Below are positions 25,882 to 35,658 of a DNA stretch of 64,000 nucleotides, in pieces. A program made the position numbers and the translations under genes. The stretch is from Myxococcus guangdongensis (lineage in GTDB: Bacteria > Myxococcota > Myxococcia > Myxococcales > Myxococcaceae): NCBI RefSeq assembly GCF_024198255.1, contig NZ_JAJVKW010000006.1:608413-672412 (forward strand). Direction: 5' to 3'. The notes under the pieces were generated by a model, which was given only the letters and a program-made list of their open reading frames with translations, made no database searches and was not told the DNA's origin. How positions within the stretch are numbered: the first letter of the stretch is position 1; the number at the start of each line of letters is the position of its first letter.

Positions 25882-27246
25882 TCAGGACGGACTGACGCCC
25901 GCCACCAGGTAGAAGCGGAACTCGCCCGAGTTGACGCCGTAGGCCGCGTCCACGCCCACCAGCGGCAGGACGATGTTGCGCAGGTACAGCCGCAGGCCCG
26001 CGCCCACGCCCTGCGCGAAGGTGGAGCCCTTCAGCCCGCTCTTGCTGTCGGGCAGGTAGCCGCGCACCACGCGCCCCTTCACGTCCCGCAGCTCGCCGTC
26101 CGCGGGCAGGTCCCGCCACACCATCAGCCCCGTGTCGGAGAAGCCCACGCCCCGGAAGGACAGCTGCCGGATGGTGAAGAGCGGGAAGTGGTACTCGGCG
26201 GTGAAGGACAGGCGCGTGTCGCCGCGGAACTGCCGGTGCACGAAGCCCCGCAGCGAGTTGCCGCCCATCACCAGCTCCTGGTGGAAGGGCAGGTCCACGC
26301 CCGCGGCCGCCTCGCCGCGCAGCACCACGTTGTGCTCCTCGAACAGGCGCAGGCCGTGGCGGTACAACAGCCCGAAGCGCCGGTAGCGGAAGTCGCTGCC
26401 CACCTCGGGATTGGACACCTCGTAGGAGGCCTCCAGGTTGATGCCCTCCATCACCGCGTGGAGGTTCTGCCGCGTGTCGATTCCCACCATCAGCCGCACC
26501 GACGCGTCCTGCTGCGCGGGCCCCGTGGAGAACGCGGGCGTGGTGACCTCCTCCTTCGCGTCCGGCGACTTCGCGTCGATGCTCATCAGCCGGTACTTCA
26601 CCGCGGCGCGCACGCGCTCGAAGAGCATCACGCCGAACTCACCGGCGAGCGAGGCCGAGTTGAGGCGCGTGCGACGCACCACCTCCGGGTCCTCCTGGCC
26701 CGCGCCGGGCTTGTACTCGTCCATGCGGTCGCTTCGCAGCTGGCCCTCCAGACTGAAGCGCAGCTGCGGCAGTCCAAAGAGGTTCTGGTCCAGGTAGCCG
26801 ACGAACAGGCCGCTCTCCGCGGTGCTCACCTGCGCGGCGGTCGCGAACTTCTTGCTGCGGCCCCACAGGTTGTTCTCCGCGTACAGCACGCCGCCGCCCA
26901 CGTTGTCCGAGGACAGCGCGAAGGTGGGCGCCACCACCCACGAGGCCTTCTCCTCCACCTCCAGGATGAGGCGGACGCGGCCCGCGCCCGTGGGCTCGGT
27001 GCTCACCTTCACCTCCTGGAACAGTCCGGTGGCGAGCAGCCGTCGCTCCACCTTGTCCAGCTGCTCGAAGGAGATTTCGTCCCCCGCGTCGATGCGCGAG
27101 TACGCCTGCACCGTCTCCGGGCGCGTCTTCTCCGGCCCGCGCACCACCACCTCGTCCACCACCTGTCCCGGCTCCTGCGCGCCCGCCCGCCCCGCCCCGA
27201 GGGCGAGTCCCAGCACCGCGCACCACTTCACCGCTCGTCCGCTCAT
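25882..27246 (-). CDS. Omp85/BamA-TamA-like outer-membrane protein
   Basis: 454 residues from the ATG at 27246, which gives a good signal peptide (AVLGLALGAGRAGAQ); an alternative ATG lies at 27264. A single POTRA-like domain (near residues 30-110) is followed by a 16-strand-type surface-antigen barrel with the conserved GGNSLRGF motif (near residue 330). The protein ends in a beta-strand. Its short POTRA region is closer to TamA/accessory Omp85 proteins than to BamA. It lies downstream of, and divergent from, the MtfA-like gene. Confidence 0.85.
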   Translation of the reverse strand: MSGRAVKWCAVLGLALGAGRAGAQEPGQVVDEVVVRGPEKTRPETVQAYSRIDAGDEISFEQLDKVERRLLATGLFQEVKVSTEPTGAGRVRLILEVEEKASWVVAPTFALSSDNVGGGVLYAENNLWGRSKKFATAAQVSTAESGLFVGYLDQNLFGLPQLRFSLEGQLRSDRMDEYKPGAGQEDPEVVRRTRLNSASLAGEFGVMLFERVRAAVKYRLMSIDAKSPDAKEEVTTPAFSTGPAQQDASVRLMVGIDTRQNLHAVMEGINLEASYEVSNPEVGSDFRYRRFGLLYRHGLRLFEEHNVVLRGEAAAGVDLPFHQELVMGGNSLRGFVHRQFRGDTRLSFTAEYHFPLFTIRQLSFRGVGFSDTGLMVWRDLPADGELRDVKGRVVRGYLPDSKSGLKGSTFAQGVGAGLRLYLRNIVLPLVGVDAAYGVNSGEFRFYLVAGVSPS

Positions 27247-27419
27247 GACTCGTCGCACATCCATGACTGCGTCGGGGCTACCGGCCTGGGCCCTCCGGAC
27301 CCCACCCTACCGCCACCGCCGGTCCATCGGGATTGAGAGTGACGGGAAGGCACGACAGTGAAACATTTGCTATGCCTGCCCCCCAGGAAGCTCCGGGACG
27401 TCCCCGGGGTCGTGTCCCG

Positions 27420-28151
27420 ATGACCGGTCTGTTTCGCCAGCTCCGACGCCGACGTCTGCTGCGGCGGCCGTTCCCCTCCGAGTGGCTGGGCCACCTGGAG
27501 GCCCATGTCCCGTTCTTCTCCCGACTGTCGCCCGCCTTGCGCGAGGACTTCCTCGCGAAGCTGAAGGTCTTCGTCTGGGAGAAGGAGTTCATCGGCGCGG
27601 GGGGCCTGGACATCACCGACGAGATTCGCGTCGTCGTGGCCGCCACCGCCGTGCAGCTCGTGGTGCACCTGGACCTGTCGTATTACGACCGGCTGCGCGA
27701 AGTCATCGTGTACCCGGACGCCTTCCTGCTGCCGGACCGCACCGGCGTGGTGCTGGGCGAGGCGAAGAACTGGGGCTCGGTCATCCTCTCCTGGGCCGCG
27801 GTGCTCGGCGGGCTGCGCAACCCCGACGACGGCCACGACACCGCCACCCACGAGTTCGCCCACGTGTTGGATCGCGCCGACGGGGCCTTCGACGGCACGC
27901 CGAAGCTGCGCAGCTATTCGCACTACCGCACCTGGGCCGCGGTGATGAGCGAGCACTTCCACGCGCTCCAGCAGGGCCGCTCCCGGGAGCGCCAGGTGCT
28001 GGATGACTACGGCGCCCTCAACGAGGCGGAGTTCTTCGCCGTCGCCAGCGAGAACTTCTTCGAGCGCCCCGAGCGGATGCGCCAGAAGACCCCTGACCTG
28101 TATGAAGAGCTGAAGCGTTTCTACGGGTGGGATCCCGCCTCCGGCACTTGA
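27420..28151 (+). CDS. MtfA-like zinc-dependent peptidase
   Basis: 243 residues from the ATG at 27420. The catalytic HEFAHVLD (H-E-x-x-H) lies near residue 150, with downstream NEAEFFAVASENFFE giving the third ligand Glu. The length and the YPDAFLLP and DTATHEFAH motifs match MtfA, the peptidase that in enterobacteria binds the glucose-PTS repressor Mlc. Myxobacteria do not obviously have that circuit, so the target is open. Another ATG at 27372 is in frame, but the codons between have low third-position GC. Confidence 0.85.
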   Translation: MTGLFRQLRRRRLLRRPFPSEWLGHLEAHVPFFSRLSPALREDFLAKLKVFVWEKEFIGAGGLDITDEIRVVVAATAVQLVVHLDLSYYDRLREVIVYPDAFLLPDRTGVVLGEAKNWGSVILSWAAVLGGLRNPDDGHDTATHEFAHVLDRADGAFDGTPKLRSYSHYRTWAAVMSEHFHALQQGRSRERQVLDDYGALNEAEFFAVASENFFERPERMRQKTPDLYEELKRFYGWDPASGT

Positions 28152-28218
28152 GCCCGCGCACCGAGCACCGCGCTGTGGTAGGCGCGGTATCCAGCAGCCT
28201 CCGGAAAAGAGCCTCTCC

Positions 28219-29169
28219 ATGACCGCAGCCGCCGTGCCCTCGGTGTCCATGTTCGTCGAGCTGGAGCGCGAGGCGTGGCGTGCATTGCGCGCCTCCACGC
28301 CGCTGACGCTCACGACGGAGGACCTGGACGGGCTGCGAGGGCTGGGCGAGCACCTGGACCTGGAAGAGGTGGCGGACGTCTACCTGCCCCTGTCCCGGCT
28401 GCTCAACCTCCAGGTGCTGGCCGCGCAGCGGCTGTGGGCCGAGCAGCAGGCCTTCCTGGGCGGCACCACGCGCAAGGTGCCGTTCATCATCGCCATCGCC
28501 GGCAGCGTCGCGGTGGGCAAGAGCACCACGGCCCGCATCCTCCAGGCGCTGCTCGCGCGCTGGCCGGACCACCCCCGCGTGGAGCTCGTCACCACGGACG
28601 GCTTCCTCTTCCCCAACCGCATCCTCACCGAGCGCGGGCTGATGACGCGCAAGGGCTTCCCGGAGAGCTATGACCGGCGCGCGCTGGTGCGGCTGCTCGC
28701 GGAGCTCAAGGCGGGGCGCGCGGAGGTGTCCGCGCCGGTGTACTCGCACCTCGTCTACGACGTGGTGCCCGACGAGGCGAAGGTCATCCGCCAGCCCGAC
28801 ATCCTCATCCTGGAGGGCCTCAACGTCCTGCAGTCCGGGGCCACCGGGCAGCGCATCCCCCACACCTTCCTGTCGGACTTCTTCGACTTCTCCATCTACG
28901 TGGACGCCAGCGAGCAGGACATCCGCCGCTGGTACGTGGACCGCTTCCTGCGCCTGCAGCAGACGGCCTTCCGCGACGAGCGCAGCTACTTCCGGCGCTT
29001 CTCGGACCTGACGCCCGAGCAGGCGACGGCCATGGCGGAGAACATCTGGGGCGACATCAACGGCCCCAACCTGGCGCAGAACATCGCGCCCACGCGCTCG
29101 CGGGCCCGGCTCATCCTGCTCAAGGGGCCGGACCACAAGGTCAAGCGCGTGCGGCTGCGCAAGCTGTAG
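28219..29169 (+). CDS. coaA: type I pantothenate kinase
   Basis: 316 residues, normal for type I. Motifs: P-loop AGSVAVGKSTTA (near 94-105), TTDGFLFPN, MTRKGFPESYD and ILEGLNVLQ, in the order of E. coli CoaA. It phosphorylates pantothenate with ATP, the first and feedback-controlled step of coenzyme A synthesis, in the cytosol. It follows the MtfA-like gene by 67 bases and is convergent with the TPR lipoprotein gene, 3 bases away. Confidence 0.95.
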   Translation: MTAAAVPSVSMFVELEREAWRALRASTPLTLTTEDLDGLRGLGEHLDLEEVADVYLPLSRLLNLQVLAAQRLWAEQQAFLGGTTRKVPFIIAIAGSVAVGKSTTARILQALLARWPDHPRVELVTTDGFLFPNRILTERGLMTRKGFPESYDRRALVRLLAELKAGRAEVSAPVYSHLVYDVVPDEAKVIRQPDILILEGLNVLQSGATGQRIPHTFLSDFFDFSIYVDASEQDIRRWYVDRFLRLQQTAFRDERSYFRRFSDLTPEQATAMAENIWGDINGPNLAQNIAPTRSRARLILLKGPDHKVKRVRLRKL

Positions 29170-29172
29170 CCC

Positions 29173-30753
29173 TCACGGCGCCACGGGCTTGCACAGCGAG
29201 CCGTCGGCGAGCTTCCCCAGGCGCTCGCGCAACACGTGCTCCTGCTCCGTGCTGCGCTGCTCGCGCAGGTGTCCCAGCGCGCGGTGCTCCAGCTGGATGG
29301 CCTCCTCGCAGCGCCCCTGTCCCGCGAGCGCCAGCGCCAGGGTGTCCAGCGCGGAGGGGCTCCACGGCGCCAGCGACACGGCCCACTGGGCCAGGGGCAG
29401 CGCCTCCGCGAAGCGTCCCTGGGTGACGTACAGCCACGCCAGCCCCTTCGTGGCGGGGATGTTCTTCGGCTCCAGCGAGAGGGCCTTCTTGTAGGCGGCC
29501 TCGCGCTCCTCCTGGGCCGCCTCGTCCGACTCCAGCGCCGCGCCCAGGAGCCGCCAGGCGTCACTGTCATCGGGGTGGGCCCGCACCGCTGTCCTCGCGA
29601 GCGTGAGCTTCTCCTCGCGTGAGGCCTCGGTGGACTTCACCGTCAGGGCCGGGAGCCCCTCGGGGTCGAGGCGCAGGGCCTCGTCCAGCTCCTTCCGGGC
29701 CAGCACCTGTCGATTCTTCACGAGCGCTTGCTGGCGGGCCATGGACGCCCCCAGCGCCGCCAGCTTCGCGCGCGTGGCGTGCACCTCCGCGTCCTCGAGC
29801 GGTCTCTCGACGAAGGCCAGGTCCGTGGGCGGCACCACCACCTGTCGCGGCGGAGGAGAGCGCTCCCGGACGTATTCCCAGAGCGTCGCGTCCATCTTGC
29901 CCCGCTCCAGTTCCGGGAGCGCCCTCCGGAGGGCCTCGTCGGGCGCCATCCCCTGGGACACCAGCGCCTGGAACTCGGCGAACGGCTCGGCGCGCTCGTG
30001 GATGAGCCAGTGCACCAGCACCCAGCTCACCGCGTACATGGAGGACAGCTCGCGGTCCTGCTCCTCGAAGTTCAGCCCCGGCTCCCAGGCGAGGACGCCG
30101 GGAATCACCCCGCCGCCCCGCACGCTGTTCACCGAGTCGTGCAGCAGCCGGGCCGCGATGTAGATGGCTTCATTGTTGGGGACGCCCAGCACGGCGCTCC
30201 TGCCGTCCTGCGTGAGCTGCGCGGTCTCCAGATACTCGGCGAGCCCCTCCGAGAGCCAGAGCGGCTGGCGCAGCAGGACGTAGGAGCTCAGGTAGTGCGT
30301 GAGCTCGTGGTTGAGCCGCGAGGAGGCGTCGGGGGTGAAGGCGGAGTAGCGACGCGACCACGCCGAGGGCGGTCCGGACAGGACGATGAGCGCCTCGGTC
30401 TCGGAGCGGTGGTAGAGCGCCTGCACGCGGCGCGGGTAGAGGCCCTTGAACTCCGTCCAGTCCGAGAGGACGTAGACGGACAACTTCGCCATCGGCTGTC
30501 GGAGCGCGGAGGGCCACATGCCCGCGAGCAGCACCATCCGCGTGCGCTCCAGCTCCCCCATCGCCTCGCGGGCCTGCTCGGGCGGCAGGTCCGTTCGCAG
30601 CGTGTAGTGCTCACTGTCCAACTCCACCCAGCCGCGCCCGCCCTCGCCGGGGCAACGCGTGAAGCGCGGGCCGATGACGCAGCCCGGTGCGCCGAGCCAC
30701 AGCGCCAGCATCAGCAGGGTCCATCTCAAGCGCTCGTACACGAAGACACACAC
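29173..30753 (-). CDS. lipoprotein gluzincin-like peptidase with TPR repeats
   Basis: About 526 residues. A lipobox (LWLGAPGC) follows a short hydrophobic stretch, so it is probably lipid-anchored. The peptidase part has NHELTHYLSSY (H-E-x-x-H) followed by WLSEGLAEYLE, whose Glu completes a gluzincin site. The C-terminal third holds at least two TPR-like units (AWRLLGAALES, ATKGLAWLYVTQGRFAEAL). No ATG is well placed. I chose GTG 30753 because it sits just before the signal peptide; GTG 30741 is also possible, and GTG 30867 would overlap the divergent gene. Confidence 0.7.
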   Translation of the reverse strand: MCVFVYERLRWTLLMLALWLGAPGCVIGPRFTRCPGEGGRGWVELDSEHYTLRTDLPPEQAREAMGELERTRMVLLAGMWPSALRQPMAKLSVYVLSDWTEFKGLYPRRVQALYHRSETEALIVLSGPPSAWSRRYSAFTPDASSRLNHELTHYLSSYVLLRQPLWLSEGLAEYLETAQLTQDGRSAVLGVPNNEAIYIAARLLHDSVNSVRGGGVIPGVLAWEPGLNFEEQDRELSSMYAVSWVLVHWLIHERAEPFAEFQALVSQGMAPDEALRRALPELERGKMDATLWEYVRERSPPPRQVVVPPTDLAFVERPLEDAEVHATRAKLAALGASMARQQALVKNRQVLARKELDEALRLDPEGLPALTVKSTEASREEKLTLARTAVRAHPDDSDAWRLLGAALESDEAAQEEREAAYKKALSLEPKNIPATKGLAWLYVTQGRFAEALPLAQWAVSLAPWSPSALDTLALALAGQGRCEEAIQLEHRALGHLREQRSTEQEHVLRERLGKLADGSLCKPVAP

Positions 30754-30851
30754 TCGTCGGACTGAGGTTGAAGTCCCGACAGCGTAGCGCGCTTCGATAT
30801 GCGTGGGGATTGCCCGCGTTTCCTCGAAGGTCTCCCGAAAAGGAAGGCGAC

Positions 30852-33110
30852 ATGACGACTCGAACACAGGTCCGCGGCCGCGGGCTGATGGGTTGGGTGT
30901 GCGCGCTCTGGATGGTGTCGTCCGGATGCTCCGATGCGGTCCACCCCGAGGTGCCCCAGGTGGCGTTGGAAGGGCCCATCGTCGCCATTCCGAGGACGCT
31001 GGAGCCCGGCTCCATCGAGCGGCTTCGCTCGGGGCTGGGCTCGGCGGCCACGGGCCTTCAGGACGACTCGCCCGGCACGTTCTACCTGGCGCTGCGCAAA
31101 AGTGAGCTGGGCAAGCGCTGGTTCATGTCTGTCTATCTGGAGCAGCACGCCCCGGAGAGCCTCTTGGGCTCCAGCGCCAAATCCGTGGGCGTGCGCGTGG
31201 TGTCCTTCAAGGAGCAGAACGGCAAGCTGTATGCGTTCGACGCGGATGACACCCAGGTGCGCAGCACGCTCTTCAAGCCCGAGGAGATCGTCGAGGCGTG
31301 GCCCGTCATCGAGGACCACCCGGGCTTCTCGCGCCTGCGCGGCTCGGAGCAGTACGTGCTCTTCGACCCGGCCGCGGGGCTGGACCGGGTGATGGGCATG
31401 GATGCGTTCACCCGCACGTACTACGGGCCGCAGTTCGCGGTGGAGCTGGCGTTCGCGCAGCGCTTCCGTGCGCTGAAGGATGGGGTCTCCTTCCAGAAGG
31501 TCATCACCGGCCATGCGAACTTCGCCTTCGGCATCGAGGGGATTCCCGACGACGCGTTCCGCGTCACCGCGACGGTGGGCGTCGCGCTGCGTCGCTACCA
31601 GGAAGGCCAGGGCTTCACCCCCATGCGGATGCCCCCGACGCCGGAGCACTTCTTCGGCAGCGCCTCCCGCATCGTCCCGAACTCCAGAGGGCTCTCCGAG
31701 GAGCTGGTGGGCAAGTGGAACATCCGCCCCGGCATGAAGCCCATCACCTGGGTGCTGAGCGACACGCTGCGCACGACCCAGGCGGACCCCCGCTACCAGG
31801 CCTACGACATCATCGGCGCGGTGAAGAAGGGCGTGGAGCAGTGGAACCAGGCCTTCGGCTTCACCGTGTTCACGGCCCGGCTGGCGGAGCCCGGGGAGTC
31901 CTTCGGGGACGACGACAAGAACTTCATCCTCTTCGACCCGGACCCGTCCTACTCGGGGGCGTTCGCGGACTGGCGCACGAATCCGAATACAGGCGAGACG
32001 CTGGGGGCCAGCGTGTACCTCAGCATCTCGTGGCTGGACTACGCCATCGAGGTCATCGGCTCGTTGCAGACCGGGGCCGCGCCCGCGGTGGCCGTGGCGC
32101 CCCGTCCGCAGCAGGCCCTCCAGCTCTCCTGGAACGGAATGACGGCCTCCCACCTGTGCGAGATGCACCTGTCGGACGTGGCGGCGAGCTTCTCCGACTC
32201 CCTCCAGGCGCGGGTCCCCTCGCGCGACGAGCTCCCCGTGCTCTCGCTGGAGAAGCGGGTGGAGCGCTTCTTCACCGTCGTGGTGATGCACGAGGTGGGG
32301 CACACGCTGGGGCTGCGGCACAACTTCAAGGGCTCGTTCGCGAAGCCGTCCAACTCGGTGATGGAGTACACGTACGCGCCGGAGCAGGAGCTGCAGGGCG
32401 GCGCGGTCGGCCCCTATGACGTCGCCGCCGTCCGCTACCTGTATGGGCTGTCCTCCGCTCCGCCCACGGAGCCGTTCTGCATGGACTCGGACTCTTTCAC
32501 GGACCCGGACTGCACCCGGTTCGACGCGACGCCCGCGCCGCTGGAGCTCTTCTTCGGCCCCGCCTATCGACAGGCACTGGTGGAGCACCTGGCCACCGCC
32601 AGCCCGCGTCCCGGTGACACCCAGCTCAATGGCGTCCTGCAGTACCTGCGGGCGGCGCGCACCTCCGCGCAGCGCGTCCGGGCCTGGGACTTCGTCATGC
32701 AGGGGCTGGAGGCGCCCATCGCTCCGGAGGTGCTGGCGGCGACCCCGGGCTACGGCGCGAGGGCGGACGTCATGACCCGCGTCGTGTTCCAGCGCCTCTA
32801 CCTGGACGCGCCGTCGCTGCGTGGCCTGCTGAGGAGCGACCCCCGCCCGGATGCGGTGCTGACGCCCCTGATTCTCGCGCAGCTGCGCGCCAACCTGCTC
32901 GACGTGGATGGCGTGCGCACCTTCGCCACGCGGAAGGTGATGGTGCGGATTCTCAAGCAGCTGCAGACCTTCGAGGCCTACGCCATCCTCCGGGAGGCGC
33001 GGCTCGCGGTGGAGGCGCAGCTGCCCGGCCTCTCCGGCAGGCAGCTGCTCGAGGCGGAGGACCTGGCCGCGCTGCTTCGCCAGGCGACCTCGCCGTACTT
33101 CAACAACTAG
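30852..33110 (+). CDS. lipoprotein zinc metalloprotease (extended HExxHxxGxxH)
   Basis: 752 residues. Signal sequence with lipobox WMVSSGC at the N-terminus. The catalytic site HEVGHTLGLRH (near residue 480) is the extended metzincin-like form and is followed by a Met-containing turn, SVMEYTYAP. An N-terminal ~300-residue domain (LDRVMGMDAFTRTYYGP, HANFAFGIEG) resembles DUF5117-type segments that precede such proteases. A strong ribosome-binding site (AGGAAGG) lies 5 bases before the ATG. Divergent from the TPR lipoprotein peptidase. Plausibly used for predatory or matrix proteolysis at the cell surface; that is inference. Confidence 0.8.
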   Translation: MTTRTQVRGRGLMGWVCALWMVSSGCSDAVHPEVPQVALEGPIVAIPRTLEPGSIERLRSGLGSAATGLQDDSPGTFYLALRKSELGKRWFMSVYLEQHAPESLLGSSAKSVGVRVVSFKEQNGKLYAFDADDTQVRSTLFKPEEIVEAWPVIEDHPGFSRLRGSEQYVLFDPAAGLDRVMGMDAFTRTYYGPQFAVELAFAQRFRALKDGVSFQKVITGHANFAFGIEGIPDDAFRVTATVGVALRRYQEGQGFTPMRMPPTPEHFFGSASRIVPNSRGLSEELVGKWNIRPGMKPITWVLSDTLRTTQADPRYQAYDIIGAVKKGVEQWNQAFGFTVFTARLAEPGESFGDDDKNFILFDPDPSYSGAFADWRTNPNTGETLGASVYLSISWLDYAIEVIGSLQTGAAPAVAVAPRPQQALQLSWNGMTASHLCEMHLSDVAASFSDSLQARVPSRDELPVLSLEKRVERFFTVVVMHEVGHTLGLRHNFKGSFAKPSNSVMEYTYAPEQELQGGAVGPYDVAAVRYLYGLSSAPPTEPFCMDSDSFTDPDCTRFDATPAPLELFFGPAYRQALVEHLATASPRPGDTQLNGVLQYLRAARTSAQRVRAWDFVMQGLEAPIAPEVLAATPGYGARADVMTRVVFQRLYLDAPSLRGLLRSDPRPDAVLTPLILAQLRANLLDVDGVRTFATRKVMVRILKQLQTFEAYAILREARLAVEAQLPGLSGRQLLEAEDLAALLRQATSPYFNN

Positions 33111-33122
33111 CCCGCGCGGGGC

Positions 33123-33590
33123 TCAGCGACGGGGACGGCGGGTCATCTCGATGTGCGGGATGCCGTCCTCGTCGTAGACCTCACCCTCCGCGACGAAGCC
33201 GAGGCTCGTGTAGAAGGCCCGCAGGTAGTCCTGCGCGGAGATGCGGAGGGGGGCGTCGGGGTACAGGGCCTCGAGCCGGGCGATGCCGCGCTCGGTCAGC
33301 TCCCTCCCCAGTCCGCGTCCTCGGGCGCGAGGCGAGGTGACCACGCGGCCCAGGCTCGCGGCGCCGGGGAACTTCAGGTCGGGCGGGAGGATGCGCAGGT
33401 ACGCGGAGAGGAAGCGCTCCGGGCCCTCGCCCTCGTGGGCCAGCAGGTGCAGGGAGCTCGGGTCCAGGCCATCGACGTCCTGGTAGATGGAGCGCTGCTC
33501 CACCACGAAGACCTCCTGTCGCAGCGCGAGCACCGCGTACAGCTCCTCGAGCGTCAGCTCCGCGAACGCCTTCCATTGCCAGCTGGGCAT
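33123..33590 (-). CDS. elaA: ElaA-type GNAT acetyltransferase
   Basis: 155 residues. Begins PSWQWKAFAELTLEELYAVLALRQEVFVVEQ, as in ElaA. The acetyl-CoA loop is SPRARGRGLGRELTE (near residues 84-98). QDYLRAFYTSLGFVAEG and PHIEM near the end complete the family pattern. Transfers acetyl groups from acetyl-CoA to an unknown acceptor. An upstream extension to 33758 has shadow-like composition, so I chose the ATG at 33590. Convergent with the metalloprotease gene. Confidence 0.88.
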   Translation of the reverse strand: MPSWQWKAFAELTLEELYAVLALRQEVFVVEQRSIYQDVDGLDPSSLHLLAHEGEGPERFLSAYLRILPPDLKFPGAASLGRVVTSPRARGRGLGRELTERGIARLEALYPDAPLRISAQDYLRAFYTSLGFVAEGEVYDEDGIPHIEMTRRPRR

Positions 33591-33773
33591 GGGCGGGCGT
33601 CTATCACGGCTGGCTCCCGTGGAGCGGAGTTTGGCCGTGTGTACGACCGGACGTTGCCGGGCGACGGCCCGCTCGCCAGCCTGTCCCACGGGGCGCTGTC
33701 GCGCTCCTGGGGAGGGGAGGGCGGACAGGGAGGCTGGGCAAGTTGGCGGGGTGGCCATTATACGTAGGCCGCC

Positions 33774-34637
33774 ATGAGCCCATCGCCGCTGACGTCACCC
33801 GTGCCAGGAGCCGCCGAGGACGTGGAGGCGCTGGCCTCGTTGCTGCGAGGACGGCGCACGGTGGTGCTCACCGGCGCCGGGTGCAGCACCGAGTCGGGCA
33901 TCCCCGACTATCGTGGCCCAGGGACTCGCGCCCGCGCGCGCAACCCCATCCAGCACCGCGAGTTCCTCCAGCGCCCCGAGGTGCGAGCCCGCTACTGGGC
34001 GCGCAGCCTGCTCGGCTGGCCCCGCTTCGCCGCCGCCCGCCCCAACGCCGCGCACCAGGCGCTGGCCGCGCTGGAGCAGGGCGGCCATGTCCGAGGGCTC
34101 ATCACGCAGAACGTGGACCGGCTGCACCACGCGGCGGGAAGCTCACGCATCATCGAACTGCACGGGGCCCTGGCCCGCGTGCGCTGTCTGGACTGCGGCG
34201 CGCAGGAGGCGCGCGGCGGCCTGCAGGAGCGCCTCTTGTCGCTCAACCCGGACTTCACCCACCAGGTGCTGGAGCTGCGGCCGGACGGTGACGCGGAGCT
34301 GAGCTCGGAGGCACTCCAGTCCTTCCAGGTTCCCGCGTGCCTGGGCTGTGGCGGGACGCTGAAGCCGGACGTGGTGTTCTTCGGAGACAACGTGCCCGCG
34401 CCCACGGTGGCGGACGCCTTCTCGCTGCTGGAAGAGGGGGACGCGCTGCTGGTGGTGGGCTCGTCGCTGGCCATCTACTCCGGCTATCGCTTCCTCGTGC
34501 GCGCCTCGGAGCGACAGGTGCCCATCGCCATCCTCAACCTGGGTGAGTGTCGTGGCGTGGAGCTGGCGGACCTGTGTGTCGAGGCGAGCGCGGGGGACGT
34601 GTTGCCCCGGCTCGCCCGGCGACTGACGCGGGCCTGA
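33774..34637 (+). CDS. sirtuin (Sir2-family NAD-dependent deacylase)
   Basis: 287 residues. NAD-binding GAGCSTESGIPDYRG (near residue 34), ITQNVDRLHH, catalytic His in ELHGAL, zinc Cys pairs CLDC and CLGC, and VVGSSLAIYSGY. The sequence is closest to class II (SIRT4-like) sirtuins by the GAGCSTESGIPDYR signature. It removes acyl groups from lysines using NAD in the cytosol. Divergent from elaA, so an acetyltransferase and a deacylase share one promoter region. Confidence 0.92.
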   Translation: MSPSPLTSPVPGAAEDVEALASLLRGRRTVVLTGAGCSTESGIPDYRGPGTRARARNPIQHREFLQRPEVRARYWARSLLGWPRFAAARPNAAHQALAALEQGGHVRGLITQNVDRLHHAAGSSRIIELHGALARVRCLDCGAQEARGGLQERLLSLNPDFTHQVLELRPDGDAELSSEALQSFQVPACLGCGGTLKPDVVFFGDNVPAPTVADAFSLLEEGDALLVVGSSLAIYSGYRFLVRASERQVPIAILNLGECRGVELADLCVEASAGDVLPRLARRLTRA

Positions 34638-34645
34638 GTCGCGCG

Positions 34646-35551
34646 TCAGGGGATGCGCACGTGGGCGGTGAGGTAGTCCACGAAGGCGCGCACGCGCGAG
34701 GGCAGGTGGCCTCCCTGGCTCATGAAGAGGACGTGGATGGCCTCGGTGTCACCGGGGTTGTGCTCCTCGAGCACGGGCACGAGGTGTCCCTTGTCCAAAT
34801 CCTCCTTCACCTGGAAGCGCGCCAGCCGCGCGAGTCCGACGCCGGCCAGCGCGAGCTGTCGCAGCGCCTCGCCGTCACTCGCCTGGACGTTGCCGATGGG
34901 AGGCACGGCGAGCTGTGTGTCCGCCTGGTCAAGGGGCCAACCCTCGATGGCGCGCGCGTAGCTGAAGCCCAGCCGGTTGTGGGCGCCGAGCTCCTCGGGC
35001 GACCGGGGCAGGCCGTGACGCTTCACGTAGTCCGGTGAGGCGACGATGACCATCCGCGTCTCGCCCAGGCGGCGGGAGGTGAGCTGGGAGCTCTTGAGCT
35101 GGCCATGGCGGATGGCCACGTCGGTGCGCTCGTCGAGCAGGTCGATGAGCAGGTCCGTCAGGATCAACTCCACCGACACGCCGGGGTGACGGGCGAGGAA
35201 CCCCGGCAGCAGGGGGATGAGCAGCACACGGCCGAAGGCGGCGTTGGTGTTGACGCGCAGGCGGCCCCGGGGCTCGTCGCCCGTGGCGGCGCCGCGCTCG
35301 GCTTCGTCCAGCTCGGCGAGGATGCGCACGCTGCGCTCGTAGAAGCCGCAGCCCTCCGGGGTGAGCTGGAGCGCGCGGGTGGAGCGGTTGACCAGCCGGG
35401 CTCCCAGTCGCTGCTCCAGCCGGGCCACCAGCTTGCTCACCGCCGAGGGCGTCATCCGGAAGGCGCGGGCCGCGGCGGAGAAGCCGCCGAGCTCCACCAC
35501 CTTCACGAAGACCTCCATCTCTCCGAAGCGATTGACGTCGAGTCGAGCCAT
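34646..35551 (-). CDS. LysR-family transcriptional regulator
   Basis: 301 residues. N-terminal winged helix FSAAARAFRMTPSAVSKLVARLE, followed by the usual substrate-binding fold. The gene is divergent from an MFS/reductase operon over 107 bases that contain an inverted repeat (35595-35609), the standard LysR arrangement for controlling the divergent operon and itself. Inducer unknown. Confidence 0.92.
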   Translation of the reverse strand: MARLDVNRFGEMEVFVKVVELGGFSAAARAFRMTPSAVSKLVARLEQRLGARLVNRSTRALQLTPEGCGFYERSVRILAELDEAERGAATGDEPRGRLRVNTNAAFGRVLLIPLLPGFLARHPGVSVELILTDLLIDLLDERTDVAIRHGQLKSSQLTSRRLGETRMVIVASPDYVKRHGLPRSPEELGAHNRLGFSYARAIEGWPLDQADTQLAVPPIGNVQASDGEALRQLALAGVGLARLARFQVKEDLDKGHLVPVLEEHNPGDTEAIHVLFMSQGGHLPSRVRAFVDYLTAHVRIP

Positions 35552-35594
35552 GGTGAGCCGAAGTCACAAGTCCTGTTCCGCACGGCGCTCTACC

Positions 35595-35609
35595 GCACGG
35601 AATTCGTGC
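35595..35609. promoter_or_regulatory. candidate LysR operator
   Basis: GCACG-GAATT-CGTGC: perfect 5-base arms around a 5-base AT-rich centre, located 44 bases upstream of lysR and 50 bases upstream of the MFS gene. The half-sites fit LysR-type dyads. Assignment rests on position only. Confidence 0.45.
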
Positions 35610-35658
35610 CGTCCATACAAGGGCCCATCCATCTTCTTCAACGGAGGGCCACGAAGCC

